A stretch of DNA of 28,354 nt, taken from the NCBI GenBank assembly GCA_003086435.1, contig QEFD01000134.1, positions 1-28,354 on the forward strand. The letters run 5' to 3'. Below, one piece after another: positions 1 to 10,417 of the stretch (position 1 is the first letter of the stretch; every line of letters starts with the position of its first letter). Position numbers and translations under genes: made by a program. Under the pieces are notes generated by a model. That model ran no database searches and had not been told where the DNA came from. It saw only the letters and a list, made by a program, of their open reading frames with translations. The stretch is from Acidianus hospitalis (GTDB lineage Archaea > Thermoproteota > Thermoprotei_A > Sulfolobales > Sulfolobaceae).

Positions 1-993
1 AACTTCATATAGAGAATATCCTAAAGCTAACTTTGCAGAAACATATGCCAAAGGATATCCTGTAGCTTTGCTGGCTAATGCACTACTCCTAGACATCCTT
101 GGATTTGTCTCAATAATATAGTGAGTATAACTATTAGGATCTAGAGCAAACTGCACATTACATTCTCCTACTAAATCAATGGATTTTGCTACGAGTTCGG
201 CCTTAGTCCTCATATCTTGGTATTCTTGATTATCCAAAGTTTGGCATGGCGCAATTACTGTAGATTCTCCAGTATGAACTCCCATAGGATCTAAATTCTC
301 TATACAAGCTATTACAGCAGAATTGCCTTTACTGTCTCTCATTACTTCGTATTCAAGTTCCTTCCAATGGTACAAGTATTTCTCTATTAATACTTCATGA
401 GTATAACTCTGAGAGAAAGCCCTTCCTATGTCCCTTTTAAGTATTTCCTCATTCCAAGCTACTGTAGATCCCCTACCTCCTAAGTTGAAACTTACTCTAA
501 CCATTACTGGATATCCTATTTCCCTAGCCTTCTGTATAGCTTCTTCCTCAGTTTTAGCAGATAAACTTGGAGGTACTGGTAAATTAACATTAATCATTGT
601 TTCCCTGAATTTTTCCCTACTTAATGCCTTTTCTATTCCTTCGATCGGAGTCCCTAATACCTTTACTCCGTACTTTTGTAGGATACCTCTTTTATATAAA
701 TCTACACCTACATTTAACGCAGTCTGCCCTCCAAAGCCTATCATTATGCCGTCTGGTCTCTCTTGTTCAATAACCTTCTCTACTGCCCACCATGTAACTG
801 GTAACATGTAGATCTTATCTGCCATTTTATAACTAGTTTGAACTGTAGCTACGTTAGAGTTTACTAATATCGTCTGTATTCCCTCTTCCTTAAGCGCTTT
901 TAATGCTTGACTACCGCTATAATCAAATTCTGCAGCTTCTGCTACTTTTATTGGTCCAGAACCTACAACTAATACCTTTTTAAGGTCTACCAC
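1..993 (-). CDS. carB: Carbamoyl-phosphate synthase large subunit CarB, N-terminal part (cut by window edge)
   Basis: This encodes the synthetase subunit that makes carbamoyl phosphate from bicarbonate, ATP and ammonia delivered by CarA, feeding both arginine and pyrimidine synthesis. The 331 visible codons read through to base 1 without a stop. They carry the typical beginning ([20 protein letters not shown]), the FGGQTALN motif and the first ATP-grasp domain, including [11 protein letters not shown] and [20 protein letters not shown]. The start is GTG at 993-991, because a near-perfect AGGTGAT Shine-Dalgarno lies five bases upstream, inside the end of carA. The two genes overlap by 14 bases, which suggests translational coupling. 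It is the last visible gene of the argG-argH-carA-carB run. The remaining two thirds of the protein lie outside the window. Confidence 0.95.
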   Translation of the reverse strand, partial: MVDLKKVLVVGSGPIKVAEAAEFDYSGSQALKALKEEGIQTILVNSNVATVQTSYKMADKIYMLPVTWWAVEKVIEQERPDGIMIGFGGQTALNVGVDLYKRGILQKYGVKVLGTPIEGIEKALSREKFRETMINVNLPVPPSLSAKTEEEAIQKAREIGYPVMVRVSFNLGGRGSTVAWNEEILKRDIGRAFSQSYTHEVLIEKYLYHWKELEYEVMRDSKGNSAVIACIENLDPMGVHTGESTVIAPCQTLDNQEYQDMRTKAELVAKSIDLVGECNVQFALDPNSYTHYIIETNPRMSRSSALASKATGYPLAYVSAKLALGYSLYEV

Positions 994-2092
994 TTTCAAT
1001 CACCTTTTTAAATTTATCAAATACCCAAGTTACATCCCAAGGGCCAGGTCTAGCCTCTGGGTGAAATTGGGTAGTAATTATAGGCAATTTATTATGTATC
1101 ATTCCTTCAACTACTCCATCATCTGGATTGTAAAACCAGACTTTCATATCTTTTGGAACATCCTCTTTGAACACTCCGTAACCGTGATTATGTGTTGTAA
1201 TATAACATTTATTATCGGTAACATCTATGACGGGCTTATTTATTGCTCTATGGCCATATTTCATTTTCCTCACATTTCCCCCTAAAGCTAAGGAAGTGAT
1301 TTGGTGACCTAAACAAATTCCCATTATAGGAACTTTATATTCTACAATGTCCTTGTAAGTTTTTATCAGACCTTGGAGTAATTTTGGATTTCCTGGTCCA
1401 TTACCAAATACCACGCCTTGAGGAGAATAATCCATAATTTGATTTGCAGTAAAGTTGCATGGTACTCTTACTACAGTATATCCTCTAGAGTTTAGCTGAT
1501 AGAGTATGCCGTGTTTTATTCCGCAGTCTACAAGAACTATTATTCCTTTTCCATTACCTTGATGAATTATAGGAGATTTAGGCGAAGTGAATTGAGTAAA
1601 GTCTATTTCATCATATTTCTTTTCCAGGTATTTCTTGGGATCATCTAATTCTATTCCAGAAGATATTACACCCATCATTACTCCCTTATTTCTAACCTTC
1701 TTTACTAGCATTCTTGTATCAACGTCTGAAACTCCAGGTACTCCTTCAGATTTTAACCAGTCGTGAAGGGACATTTGCGAATTCCACTTATATGGATCTG
1801 TCTCCTCTGCAACTACTAAACCTTCAACTTGTATTCTCTCGGACTCAAAATTCCTTAAAATTCCGTTTTCTACTATGGGTTTAGGAATTCCGTAATTACC
1901 TACTAGCGGATGTGTAATTACTAATATTTGTCCTCTATAAGATGGGTCTGTTAAACTCTCTGGATAACCGTTCATTGAAGTAGTAAAAACTACTTCACCT
2001 GCCTTTATTCCCTTGGCTCCAAAACCACAGCCTTCAATGAGAGTTCCATCTTCAAGATAGATATATCCTTTATAGCCCCTCTTGCAAATCAT
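980..2092 (-). CDS. carA: Carbamoyl-phosphate synthase small subunit CarA (glutaminase)
   Basis: This is the glutamine amidotransferase subunit of carbamoyl-phosphate synthase: it releases ammonia from glutamine for CarB. Counting from ATG at 2092 it has 370 residues, a normal family length. The N-terminal CPSase_sm domain ([13 protein letters not shown] near residues 13-25, then [17 protein letters not shown]) is followed by a class I GATase domain. That domain has the nucleophile in MGICLGHQ (Cys260) and the His/Glu pair in QFHPEA (His344, Glu346), so the triad is intact. A TTG six bases upstream (2098) is also in frame, but ATG 2092 has the better spacing from an AGGCGAT ribosome binding site. 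The start overlaps the end of argH and the end overlaps carB. Confidence 0.96.
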   Translation of the reverse strand: MICKRGYKGYIYLEDGTLIEGCGFGAKGIKAGEVVFTTSMNGYPESLTDPSYRGQILVITHPLVGNYGIPKPIVENGILRNFESERIQVEGLVVAEETDPYKWNSQMSLHDWLKSEGVPGVSDVDTRMLVKKVRNKGVMMGVISSGIELDDPKKYLEKKYDEIDFTQFTSPKSPIIHQGNGKGIIVLVDCGIKHGILYQLNSRGYTVVRVPCNFTANQIMDYSPQGVVFGNGPGNPKLLQGLIKTYKDIVEYKVPIMGICLGHQITSLALGGNVRKMKYGHRAINKPVIDVTDNKCYITTHNHGYGVFKEDVPKDMKVWFYNPDDGVVEGMIHNKLPIITTQFHPEARPGPWDVTWVFDKFKKVIESGRP

Positions 2093-3407
2093 TTTCAATC
2101 GCCTTTAATTGGGATATTTTATTCGAAATTTTTGTCTTGAATTCATTTAATCTCATTTTATTTTCCTCAATTCTATCTTTGGCCTTCTTAATATCATTTT
2201 TAAGTATTTCAGGATTTGGAGATCCTTCAGTTTTCTTTAAATTTATAGATTCTTTGAAATTTATTGAAGGAGTAAAGGTGCCCTTCATAACTTTAGAGGA
2301 GACTTCAAAATAAGCTTTTCTGTAAGGAATACCTTGCAAAGAAATGCTCTCTGCTTCGTCAGTAGCTAACATCGAATTATCGAGAGCACTTGGTAAAACT
2401 TCAATGTTCTCAAATAGAGATTTCATGACAGAGAGAGAATTCTTTACATAATCGAAGGAATACCAATAATATTTGTTCATTTCCTGCATATCTAAATCAT
2501 AGCCAGAGGGCAATCCCTTATATATTGATGATAAAGATGTGAAGAAGCCTATTAATTCTCCTGCCTTAGCTCTCATTATTTCCATAGTTACCGGATTCCT
2601 TTTCTGTGGCATTAAACTACTAGTACTTACTTGATTGTCTGGAAGTCTAACTAATTTCATTGAGGAGAATATTACCATATCTTCTGCAATCCTGCTCAGT
2701 ATTAAACTTAGGATTACCATGCCACTTACAGATGAAATTAAATCTATCCTTGACGATGACGCCGAAATAGTGTTAGTTATTATATCATCAAAGCCTAGCA
2801 TTTCTGCCTCTCTTTCTCTATTTATATTAACAGTACTTCCAACGATTGCCCCACTGCCTAATGGAGACCTATTTACTAGCTTTAAGTTTGAAAATATTAT
2901 TTCCCAAGCTGAGTAAAGCTCTTCCTCTATATAGCTCAAATAATGCCCAAAAGTTGTAGGTTGTGCAGGTTGCAAGTGGGTAAAAGCTGGAAATATAACA
3001 TCAAGAGATTGCTCAGCCTTGTTTAATAGGACTTCTCTTAATTTTATTATTTCATCTAGTATTGAAAGCAATTCTTCTCTGGCTTTTAACCTTAATGCAG
3101 TTGCTACGTGATCGTTTCTACTTCTACCTAACCCTATCCATCCCCCTTCTTCTCCGACTTTCTTTATTATATAATCCTCTAATGCTTCGTGTACGTCTTC
3201 ATAACCGCTTGGAATTTCCTTAAAATCGTTTATAGCAGAGATTATTTTTCCAGCTATTTCTTTACTTATTATCTTGTTCAAATAAAGTTCTATTACATGA
3301 GCTTTCATCGTTAACTTTACTTCCTCTATTATCTCTTTATCGGAATCTACGGAGGAAGTAAACGAAACAACCTCATCTTCTGAAGAGCCCCATTTCCTAT
3401 AAAGCAT
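2070..3407 (-). CDS. argH: Argininosuccinate lyase ArgH
   Basis: ArgH splits argininosuccinate into arginine and fumarate, the last arginine step. The 445-residue protein has the fumarase/aspartase superfamily signatures: GRSRNDH (residues 94-100), [14 protein letters not shown] (143-156), GSGAIVGS, and the flexible catalytic loop [10 protein letters not shown] (263-272) with the catalytic serine. Its length is close to the bacterial and archaeal norm of about 450-460. The ATG shares one base with the argG stop (TAATG arrangement), and a GAGGAG Shine-Dalgarno lies within the end of argG, so the pair is almost certainly co-translated. The 3' end overlaps the carA start. No abnormal residue was seen. 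Confidence 0.96.
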   Translation of the reverse strand: MLYRKWGSSEDEVVSFTSSVDSDKEIIEEVKLTMKAHVIELYLNKIISKEIAGKIISAINDFKEIPSGYEDVHEALEDYIIKKVGEEGGWIGLGRSRNDHVATALRLKAREELLSILDEIIKLREVLLNKAEQSLDVIFPAFTHLQPAQPTTFGHYLSYIEEELYSAWEIIFSNLKLVNRSPLGSGAIVGSTVNINREREAEMLGFDDIITNTISASSSRIDLISSVSGMVILSLILSRIAEDMVIFSSMKLVRLPDNQVSTSSLMPQKRNPVTMEIMRAKAGELIGFFTSLSSIYKGLPSGYDLDMQEMNKYYWYSFDYVKNSLSVMKSLFENIEVLPSALDNSMLATDEAESISLQGIPYRKAYFEVSSKVMKGTFTPSINFKESINLKKTEGSPNPEILKNDIKKAKDRIEENKMRLNEFKTKISNKISQLKAIENDLQEGL

Positions 3408-4585
3408 TACGAACTCCTCACCTTCCTAGCTAATAGCGAATGCATCCCCCAAATTTCTATGAATCCCTTAGCCATCTCTTCTGTAGGATACCATCCCTTA
3501 TTATATGACGCTATCTTATCTGAGTAAGGAGAATAAGGAGAATTCCTGCCAAGTATTCTTAGACCGTTTTCTCCAATCTCCACTTCTACTTCTCCAGTAA
3601 CCCAATTATTCATATCAACTCCAACTTTTTGTAATGTTTCCCTCAAGGGTTCGTACCACAAACCTTGATAAACTAAGTCACTCCATTGAGAATCTATGCT
3701 TTTCTTAAACCTAAGCTCTAATGGAGTGTAAACGGTTTTTTCCAAATCCTTATGAGCATAAATTAAACAAAGAGCTGCTGGTGCTTCGTAAACTTCCCTG
3801 GATTTAAATCCTACAACCCTATTTTCTAAGTGATCTACTCTCCCAAAGCCTAAGCTTCCAGCGATCTTATTTAGGTTATCTATTAAGTTAAGCAAAGGCA
3901 TTTTTTCTCCGTTTAATGCAACCGGTACTCCTTTCTCAAAAGTTATGATGATTTTCTCTTTATTTTTTGTCGATGTTTTTCTTGTTAATTCAAATGCGTC
4001 TTCTGGGACTTCCTTTGAAGGGTCTTCAATTATGTCGCCTTCAATACTTCTGCCCCATAGATTCTCATCTATGCTATATTTACTGCTCTCTTCTTTTATC
4101 GGAATTCCATGTTCTTTAGCATATTTGATTTCTGTTTCCCTGGTCATATCCCAACTTCTTGCAGGTGTTATTATTTTCGCGTCTGGCATGTACGCCTTAA
4201 TTGCTAAATCAAACCTTACTTGATCGTTACCTTTAGACGTTGAACCATGAGCTACATATTCTGTTCCTTCTTTTTTAGCTATTTCTACAACTTTTTCGGC
4301 TATTAAAGGCCTTGCTAAAGCTGTTGATAATGGGTAAACATCTTCATAAAGTCCATTCATTATGATATCATATTTCACGAATTTTTCTACAAATTCTTCT
4401 TTAGCATCTATTGTGTAATGCTTAGATGAACCAGCAATGTAAGCTCTTTCTTCTAATTTTTTAAAATCCTCTTTCTGCCCTACATCAACGCTTACAGTTA
4501 TTACATCAGCTTGATATTTTTCCTTAAGCCATCTTATAGATACTGTAGTATCTAACCCTCCCGAGTAAGCTAAAACTATTTTCAT
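3407..4585 (-). CDS. argG: Argininosuccinate synthase ArgG
   Basis: ArgG condenses citrulline and aspartate using ATP to give argininosuccinate. The 392-residue protein begins [16 protein letters not shown], the N-type ATP pyrophosphatase loop (SGGLDT), followed by [25 protein letters not shown] and [12 protein letters not shown], all family hallmarks. The reading frame stays open for 31 more codons upstream, but that extension is hydrophobic and unlike the family. A TATA-like element at 4611-4618 lies at the right distance for transcription to start at or just before ATG 4585, so the leaderless ATG is preferred. It is the first gene of the arg-car run. Confidence 0.96.
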   Translation of the reverse strand: MKIVLAYSGGLDTTVSIRWLKEKYQADVITVSVDVGQKEDFKKLEERAYIAGSSKHYTIDAKEEFVEKFVKYDIIMNGLYEDVYPLSTALARPLIAEKVVEIAKKEGTEYVAHGSTSKGNDQVRFDLAIKAYMPDAKIITPARSWDMTRETEIKYAKEHGIPIKEESSKYSIDENLWGRSIEGDIIEDPSKEVPEDAFELTRKTSTKNKEKIIITFEKGVPVALNGEKMPLLNLIDNLNKIAGSLGFGRVDHLENRVVGFKSREVYEAPAALCLIYAHKDLEKTVYTPLELRFKKSIDSQWSDLVYQGLWYEPLRETLQKVGVDMNNWVTGEVEVEIGENGLRILGRNSPYSPYSDKIASYNKGWYPTEEMAKGFIEIWGMHSLLARKVRSS

Positions 4586-4610
4586 TTCAAGAAAACGGGT
4601 TACATTAGAG

Positions 4611-4618
4611 TTAAAAGC
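4611..4618 (-). promoter_or_regulatory. Probable TATA box of argG operon
   Basis: On the minus strand this reads GCTTTTAA, a crenarchaeal TATA-like octamer. It is centred about 29 bp from the ATG at 4585, the spacing expected for a leaderless or nearly leaderless transcript. No transcript data are available. Confidence 0.5.
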
Positions 4619-4652
4619 TATGAAGATAATGAAAATAACGTATTTCTCTATG

Positions 4653-4676
4653 GAGGTAATGTTGAAGGATTGCCTC
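4653..4676. promoter_or_regulatory. Imperfect inverted repeat upstream of argG, candidate operator
   Basis: GAGGTAAT (4653-4660) and ATTGCCTC (4669-4676) form 8-base arms with one mismatch around an 8-base spacer. The element lies about 35 bp upstream of the argG TATA box, between argG and the small ribbon-helix-helix gene. The position suits an operator. Binding by any factor is inference. Confidence 0.35.
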
Positions 4677-4708
4677 AAAAATCTCTATATATAGACCTAA
4701 CTAAACTT

Positions 4709-4867
4709 TTATGAGATTTTACCAAGCCTCTTAGTTAAATAGAATTTTAGTGCTTCTTTTATAAATTCCGTTCGATTATCAAAGCCCAATTCTTTATATT
4801 TTTTATCAACTTCCCTTACTAGCTCTTCTTTTAATCTTACACTAATAACTTTCCTCATAACAATCAT
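4709..4867 (-). CDS. Small ribbon-helix-helix (CopG/Arc-type) DNA-binding protein
   Basis: This short gene encodes 52 residues beginning MIVMRKVISVRLKEELV and continuing REVDKKYKELGFDNRTEFIK, then EALKFYLTKRLG. The layout is that of a ribbon-helix-helix protein. A basic beta strand (RKVISVRL) would insert in the DNA major groove, followed by helix one, a short turn (LGFDNRTE) and helix two. Such proteins act as dimers and are usually repressors or antitoxins. A T-rich TATA-like element at 4888-4897 is about 26 bp from ATG 4867, consistent with a leaderless start. An ATG three codons later (4858) is an alternative. No toxin gene lies next to it. It sits directly upstream of argG in the same direction. 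Targets are unknown; control of its own promoter or of the arg-car genes is a guess. Confidence 0.8.
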   Translation of the reverse strand: MIVMRKVISVRLKEELVREVDKKYKELGFDNRTEFIKEALKFYLTKRLGKIS

Positions 4868-4887
4868 TTTATCAAGAATGTCAAGGT

Positions 4888-4897
4888 AATAAAAAAG
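4888..4897 (-). promoter_or_regulatory. Probable TATA box of the RHH gene
   Basis: The minus strand reads CTTTTTTATT, centred about 26 bp from the ATG at 4867. This agrees with the leaderless promoters seen elsewhere in the window. Confidence 0.45.
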
Positions 4898-4958
4898 GGT
4901 TTAGGTTTGACAAAAGGGAAATCAAAATAGATAGATCTTAAAATAAAATTGCTTCAGT

Positions 4959-5408
<450 letters not shown>

Positions 5409-5437
5409 ATGTATAGTCACCAGACAAAGCATTATGA

Positions 5438-6428
<991 letters not shown>

Positions 6429-6435
<7 letters not shown>

Positions 6436-7859
6436 AACCCACCATTAGGAGACCAGTCAGCAGAAACCCCTAAAATTCCGTGCTTTTCTCTATTCTTATA
6501 GGCATATCTAACTATCTCTGCCTTCTCTACCATTTCGTTTATAGTTCTGCCTATATCAGTTCTGTAAATTATTTTCCTATCGCTCGAAATATACGCCATA
6601 CACTCGTCAAGCTTTTTACTTGCCTCATCAAAATCTCCAAAGGCTACTAGTTCTAAGGCTCTAGAACCTTGAGCTATTAATTCGTTTCCTTCAAGAGCAA
6701 TAGAGCCAAAGTATAATATACATCCTTTTTCCTTTATTTTTTGTAAATCTATATGGAATTTTTGGCCTTTAGCTAAAGATTTATTTAGAGGATATCCATA
6801 AGGTGCAATAGCTCTAACTACACTGGGTTCTTCAACGAGATCAATTTTTGCCTTAGATAATTTACCTTCAGCCATTAGTTCTAAAATTTCACCGAAATTC
6901 TTTATCCTAGGAATTATTGCTGAAGCCTCTGGATCCCCTAATCTAGAATAATACTCAATAATTGTAGGACCCCACAAATCTGTTAGCATCATTTGTCCAG
7001 ATAAGAATCCTTTATATTTCTCTCCGGTTTCCTTTTCTATTGCTTCTGCAGTCATCTTGACAATGTTGAAACTCCTCTCGTACTCTTCTTCATTTATAAA
7101 TGGAAGTAAATTCTTAGGACCAGATATTGAGCCCATTCCTCCAGTTTCTGGACCTATCCCATCTTGATAGGCGTGTTTATAATCTTGAGCTAAAGGTAAG
7201 GGCAAGTAAGAACTGCCGTCAGTTAAAACATGGAGAGTGTATTCGGGCCCGTCTACTCTTTCCTCAATTATGATTTTAACCTCATCGTCTGCTACGTATT
7301 TGCCAATTTCATTAACACTCTTGCTCAATGCCTGCCTTTTCTCGTTAGATAAGTAAGCTTGAATGTCTGCTACTACCTTTACCCCCTTTCCTCCTACTTG
7401 CTCTGAAGGCTTTATTGCTACAGAACCCCCATAATCTATAATAAATTTTGCCGCTTCAGCTAGATTTGAGAAAGATTTGAATCTTAACCTGCCAGGGATT
7501 TTATATTTCCACATTAACTGCCTCATCCAAACCTTAGATTTTTCAATCATAGCATCTTTATCAATTGGACCTACAACTGGAATTCCTTCTTCATAAAATG
7601 CATTAGAGACTCCATGAAATAACGGATCTTCTGGCCCTATTACGCCGAAATCTGGGTTAACTTGCTTTATTATCTCTTTTACAAAGTCCTTGGAATTAAT
7701 ATTCCCTACGAAGTACTTCCCTCCTGTCCTTTCAACTACATTTTTTATTCCAGGATTTATGAAAGATGAAATTGCAAATACCTTGTTATTCGATAAGGCT
7801 TCTGCTAAGGCGTTCTCTCTAGCGCCATCGCCTATTAGAAGTACTTTCTTCTCATTCAT
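6429..7859 (-). CDS. purD: Phosphoribosylamine-glycine ligase PurD (GAR synthetase)
   Basis: PurD joins phosphoribosylamine and glycine with ATP to give GAR. The 476-residue protein is longer than the usual 420-430. It starts VLLIGDGARENALAEAL, matching the family motif GxGxREhAla but with Asn where His is common. It also shows GVIGPEDPLFHG, an ATP-grasp domain (AIKPSEQVGGKGV, QDYKHAYQDGIGPETGGMGS) and a GDPEASAIIPRI motif that closes the active site. The tail carries the usual C-terminal GARS domain (GSRALELVAFGDFDEASKK) plus about 20 further residues. ATG 7859 directly abuts the stop of the preceding gene and has a GGTGAT Shine-Dalgarno five bases upstream. Confidence 0.95.
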
Positions 7860-9065
7860 TTAAATCACCTTAGGATAGGAATTTAACATGCAACCTAAGC
7901 ATAGTTGTTTACTTCCTATGACCTTGTAAAGGCCATCTATACTTAACCAATAAATCGAATCCGCTCCTAAAACTTTAGCTATCTCTTCCTCACTTAGGTT
8001 TGCAGCTATCAATTCAGAAGATTGAGGAACTTCTACACCATATGGACAGTAAGAAATTAATTTAGGGCTTCCTATAAGTACGTGAACTTCTTTAGCACCC
8101 ATCTTTCTTAGGCTAAATATAGTGTTCTTTAGAGTTGTTCCTGTAACCATAGAATCGTCGATTAATATTACTCTTTTACCAAATACTGCCGATTTTATAA
8201 CATTAAGTTTTAGCTGTACTCCTACTATTTTCATAAAATCGTTAGAGGCTAGCATTGTCCTTATCGGACTTCCAGTTCTTGTAAACCCTAGGTCTAACGG
8301 TATTCCGGTAACTCTGGAGTAGCCTATCGCAAAAGGAATTGCAGTGTCTGGAACTCCTATTACTGTATCAGCATCTATTGGTTTCTCTCTTGCAAGTTCT
8401 TCACCAATTCTTATCCTTAATTCATAGATCGATTTCTCATTTACGAAACTGTCAATTCTAGCTTGGTAAATATATTCTATCGAACAGTAGCTCTTTTTAG
8501 GTTCTTTCAATTTTTTACTTTCTATATTATATTTATCAAGAATTATCATTTCGCCTGGATTTATTTCTCTCCTAAATTCCCCTCCTATAACGCTCATTGC
8601 AGTCATTTCAGATGCTATAATTGCCATATCAAAACCAAAACCGCCTATTGCTAAAGGCTTAAGACCACTTTCATCGCGGTATGCTATTATCTTACCTTCT
8701 GATGTTAGTGCAAGTAAAGAGAACGCTCCTCTTACGTCTTTTAAATCCTCAGGACTTGACAATACTTTTTCTGCAATTATTTTAGGATCTTCTTTTATTA
8801 CTCCGTCTATTACCAAAGCAACGTCGTCAAAAACTATCGGGTATCCTTCTTTACTTCCAGTGTAACCTATTCCTGCCCAACCGTGTTCGTTAATTTCTAT
8901 ATCTTCTGGAGGAGAAGAGAAATGACCAGATGAGATTTTATCATTAAGTATAGCATATCCGGAACTAGAATAGCCTCTATGCTGTAACCCCATTAAGGAG
9001 TATTTCATAAATTTCGAGATATTCCAAATTTTATCAAATGCCAAAATTCCTACTATACCTGCCAC
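7860..9065 (-). CDS. PurF-like paralogue with intact PRTase domain but degenerate glutaminase domain
   Basis: This is a second amidophosphoribosyltransferase-like protein of 401 residues. The N-terminal Ntn-hydrolase domain is recognisable from LMGLQHRGYSSSGYAIL, but the nucleophile Cys that should follow the initiator is Ala (the protein starts M-A-G-I-V-G). The HVRYST arginine motif is replaced by GIGYTGS, and the FNG oxyanion motif by IDG. The C-terminal phosphoribosyltransferase domain keeps a PRPP loop, LIDDSMVTGTT. Four cysteines also correspond to the Fe-S ligands of the neighbouring PurF (YCSIEY, YCPYGVE, LCLGC). It probably cannot hydrolyse glutamine. It may use free ammonia, pair with PurF, or regulate it. 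GTG 9065 has an AGGTGAT site five bases before it. An in-frame GTG at 9074, overlapping the purF stop, is less well placed. Confidence 0.9.
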   Translation of the reverse strand: MAGIVGILAFDKIWNISKFMKYSLMGLQHRGYSSSGYAILNDKISSGHFSSPPEDIEINEHGWAGIGYTGSKEGYPIVFDDVALVIDGVIKEDPKIIAEKVLSSPEDLKDVRGAFSLLALTSEGKIIAYRDESGLKPLAIGGFGFDMAIIASEMTAMSVIGGEFRREINPGEMIILDKYNIESKKLKEPKKSYCSIEYIYQARIDSFVNEKSIYELRIRIGEELAREKPIDADTVIGVPDTAIPFAIGYSRVTGIPLDLGFTRTGSPIRTMLASNDFMKIVGVQLKLNVIKSAVFGKRVILIDDSMVTGTTLKNTIFSLRKMGAKEVHVLIGSPKLISYCPYGVEVPQSSELIAANLSEEEIAKVLGADSIYWLSIDGLYKVIGSKQLCLGCMLNSYPKVI

Positions 9066-9070
9066 TTTTA

Positions 9071-10417
9071 TCACCTATTAAATACACTTTCCATAACTTG
9101 TAAGGAATAGTTTCTCTTAAGAGGATATATACCAGTAAAGCAGGCAGTACATAAGCTATCTCTACCTATTGCCTGCTTCATTTCGTCTACGGTTAAATAT
9201 TCTATGCTATCAGCTCCTAGAATTTTGGCAATTTCATTCTCATCTTTATTTGAGGCTATCAGCTCGCTCCTACTCGGGAAATCAATCCCCATATAACAAG
9301 GATATTTTATCATAGGAGAACCAACTCTCACGTGAATCTCCTTTGCACCAGAATTTCTTAATAACATGATTATTCTCTTCATAGTATTACCCCTAACTAT
9401 TGAATCATCTATAAGGACAATTCTCTTACCTTTAACTGCGTCTTCTACAATTCCAAACTTTTCCTCAAGTACGGATTTCCTCTTATCGTTAGTAGGCATT
9501 ATAAATGACCTTTTAGACACTATAGTCCTTATTAAGGCCTCTTCTAACGGAATTTTGCTCTCTCTTGAATAACCAATAGCAATAGGCCTAGACGATTCAG
9601 GGACCGGAACTACTATATCAGCTTTAGCAGGATGATTTTTAGCTAGAATCTCCCCAAGCCTTATTCTCGACATATAAACTGAAACTCCGTCAATTTTGCT
9701 ATCCGCTCTTGAAAAGTAAATGTATTCAAATGCACAAGTATGGAAACTTGTAGATGGAACTTTATCGCTTAAAATTTTACCGTCAGGATTAACTAGAATT
9801 ATTTCTCCAGGCAAGACGTCCTTGAGCACTTTTCCTCCTAGTTGTTTTATTGCGGAATCTTCCGAAGAGAAAACTATGCTTTCCCCAATTTTGCCCATGA
9901 CTAACGGTCTGAAGCCTTTAGGATCTCTAACTGCTAAAACCCTTTTTTTATCATCTAAAATAACCATTGAGTATGCACCATCTGCTATATCCATAAAATG
10001 CTTTACAGCATATACAATATCCTTACCTTCTTTAATATCCTTAGATAGGAAATCTAGAATGAACTCGGTATCAGTAGAATAATTTCCAAATTCAAAATAA
10101 TTTGCAATAGTTCCATTAAATGCTATTGAAAGTTTCTCGTTGCTTAAAGGCTGAGCTTCCTGCAAAGTAGTTTTACCGGTAGTAGAATATCTTACATGTC
10201 CTATGCTAAATTTCGATTTAATTTGTAAAACTTCCTTTTCATTTAACGCTTCCTCTACAAGGCCTAAGCCTTTTATAGTCTTAATTCCATCTTCTACGTA
10301 AGATATTCCTGCAGATTCTTGGCCTCTATGTTGTAGCAATTTAAGTCCATCATAGGTATATTTTACAGAATTCTCTCCTATGGTGGCAAATATTCCGCAG
10401 TGTTCCTTAATTTTCAT
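9071..10417 (-). CDS. purF: Amidophosphoribosyltransferase PurF
   Basis: PurF makes phosphoribosylamine from PRPP and glutamine, the first committed purine step. The 448-residue protein has a six-residue propeptide (MKIKEH) ahead of the nucleophile Cys7 in CGIFATIG, the LLQHRGQESAGI motif, GHVRYSTTGKT (Arg76), and FNGTIANY (Asn101). The PRTase domain carries the PRPP loop VLIDDSIVRGNT (about 334-345). Four cysteines (228, 374, 423, 426) match the Fe-S cluster ligands of Bacillus-type PurF. ATG 10417 overlaps the purL stop in an ATGA arrangement, and a GGAGG Shine-Dalgarno lies six bases upstream. It is the intact partner of the downstream PurF-like gene. Confidence 0.96.
   Translation of the reverse strand: MKIKEHCGIFATIGENSVKYTYDGLKLLQHRGQESAGISYVEDGIKTIKGLGLVEEALNEKEVLQIKSKFSIGHVRYSTTGKTTLQEAQPLSNEKLSIAFNGTIANYFEFGNYSTDTEFILDFLSKDIKEGKDIVYAVKHFMDIADGAYSMVILDDKKRVLAVRDPKGFRPLVMGKIGESIVFSSEDSAIKQLGGKVLKDVLPGEIILVNPDGKILSDKVPSTSFHTCAFEYIYFSRADSKIDGVSVYMSRIRLGEILAKNHPAKADIVVPVPESSRPIAIGYSRESKIPLEEALIRTIVSKRSFIMPTNDKRKSVLEEKFGIVEDAVKGKRIVLIDDSIVRGNTMKRIIMLLRNSGAKEIHVRVGSPMIKYPCYMGIDFPSRSELIASNKDENEIAKILGADSIEYLTVDEMKQAIGRDSLCTACFTGIYPLKRNYSLQVMESVFNR

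Noticed and set aside
428..811. Open frame of 127 codons on the plus strand opposite carB
   Set aside because: It is antisense to the CarB ATP-grasp domain; the composition is Ser/Ile-rich as expected for a shadow frame.
4586..4678. 31-codon N-terminal extension of argG
   Set aside because: The extra residues are hydrophobic, unlike the family, and contain the TATA element and the inverted repeat; the SGGLDT start at 4585 is family-typical.
4900..4958. Terminator after the HTH/zinc-finger gene
   Set aside because: The minus strand has several short T-runs here, but AT-rich intergenic DNA in this genome often does; there is no strong continuous T tract.
9720..10082. Open frame of 120 codons on the plus strand opposite purF
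   Set aside because: It is the antisense shadow of a well-conserved gene, with no family resemblance or promoter.
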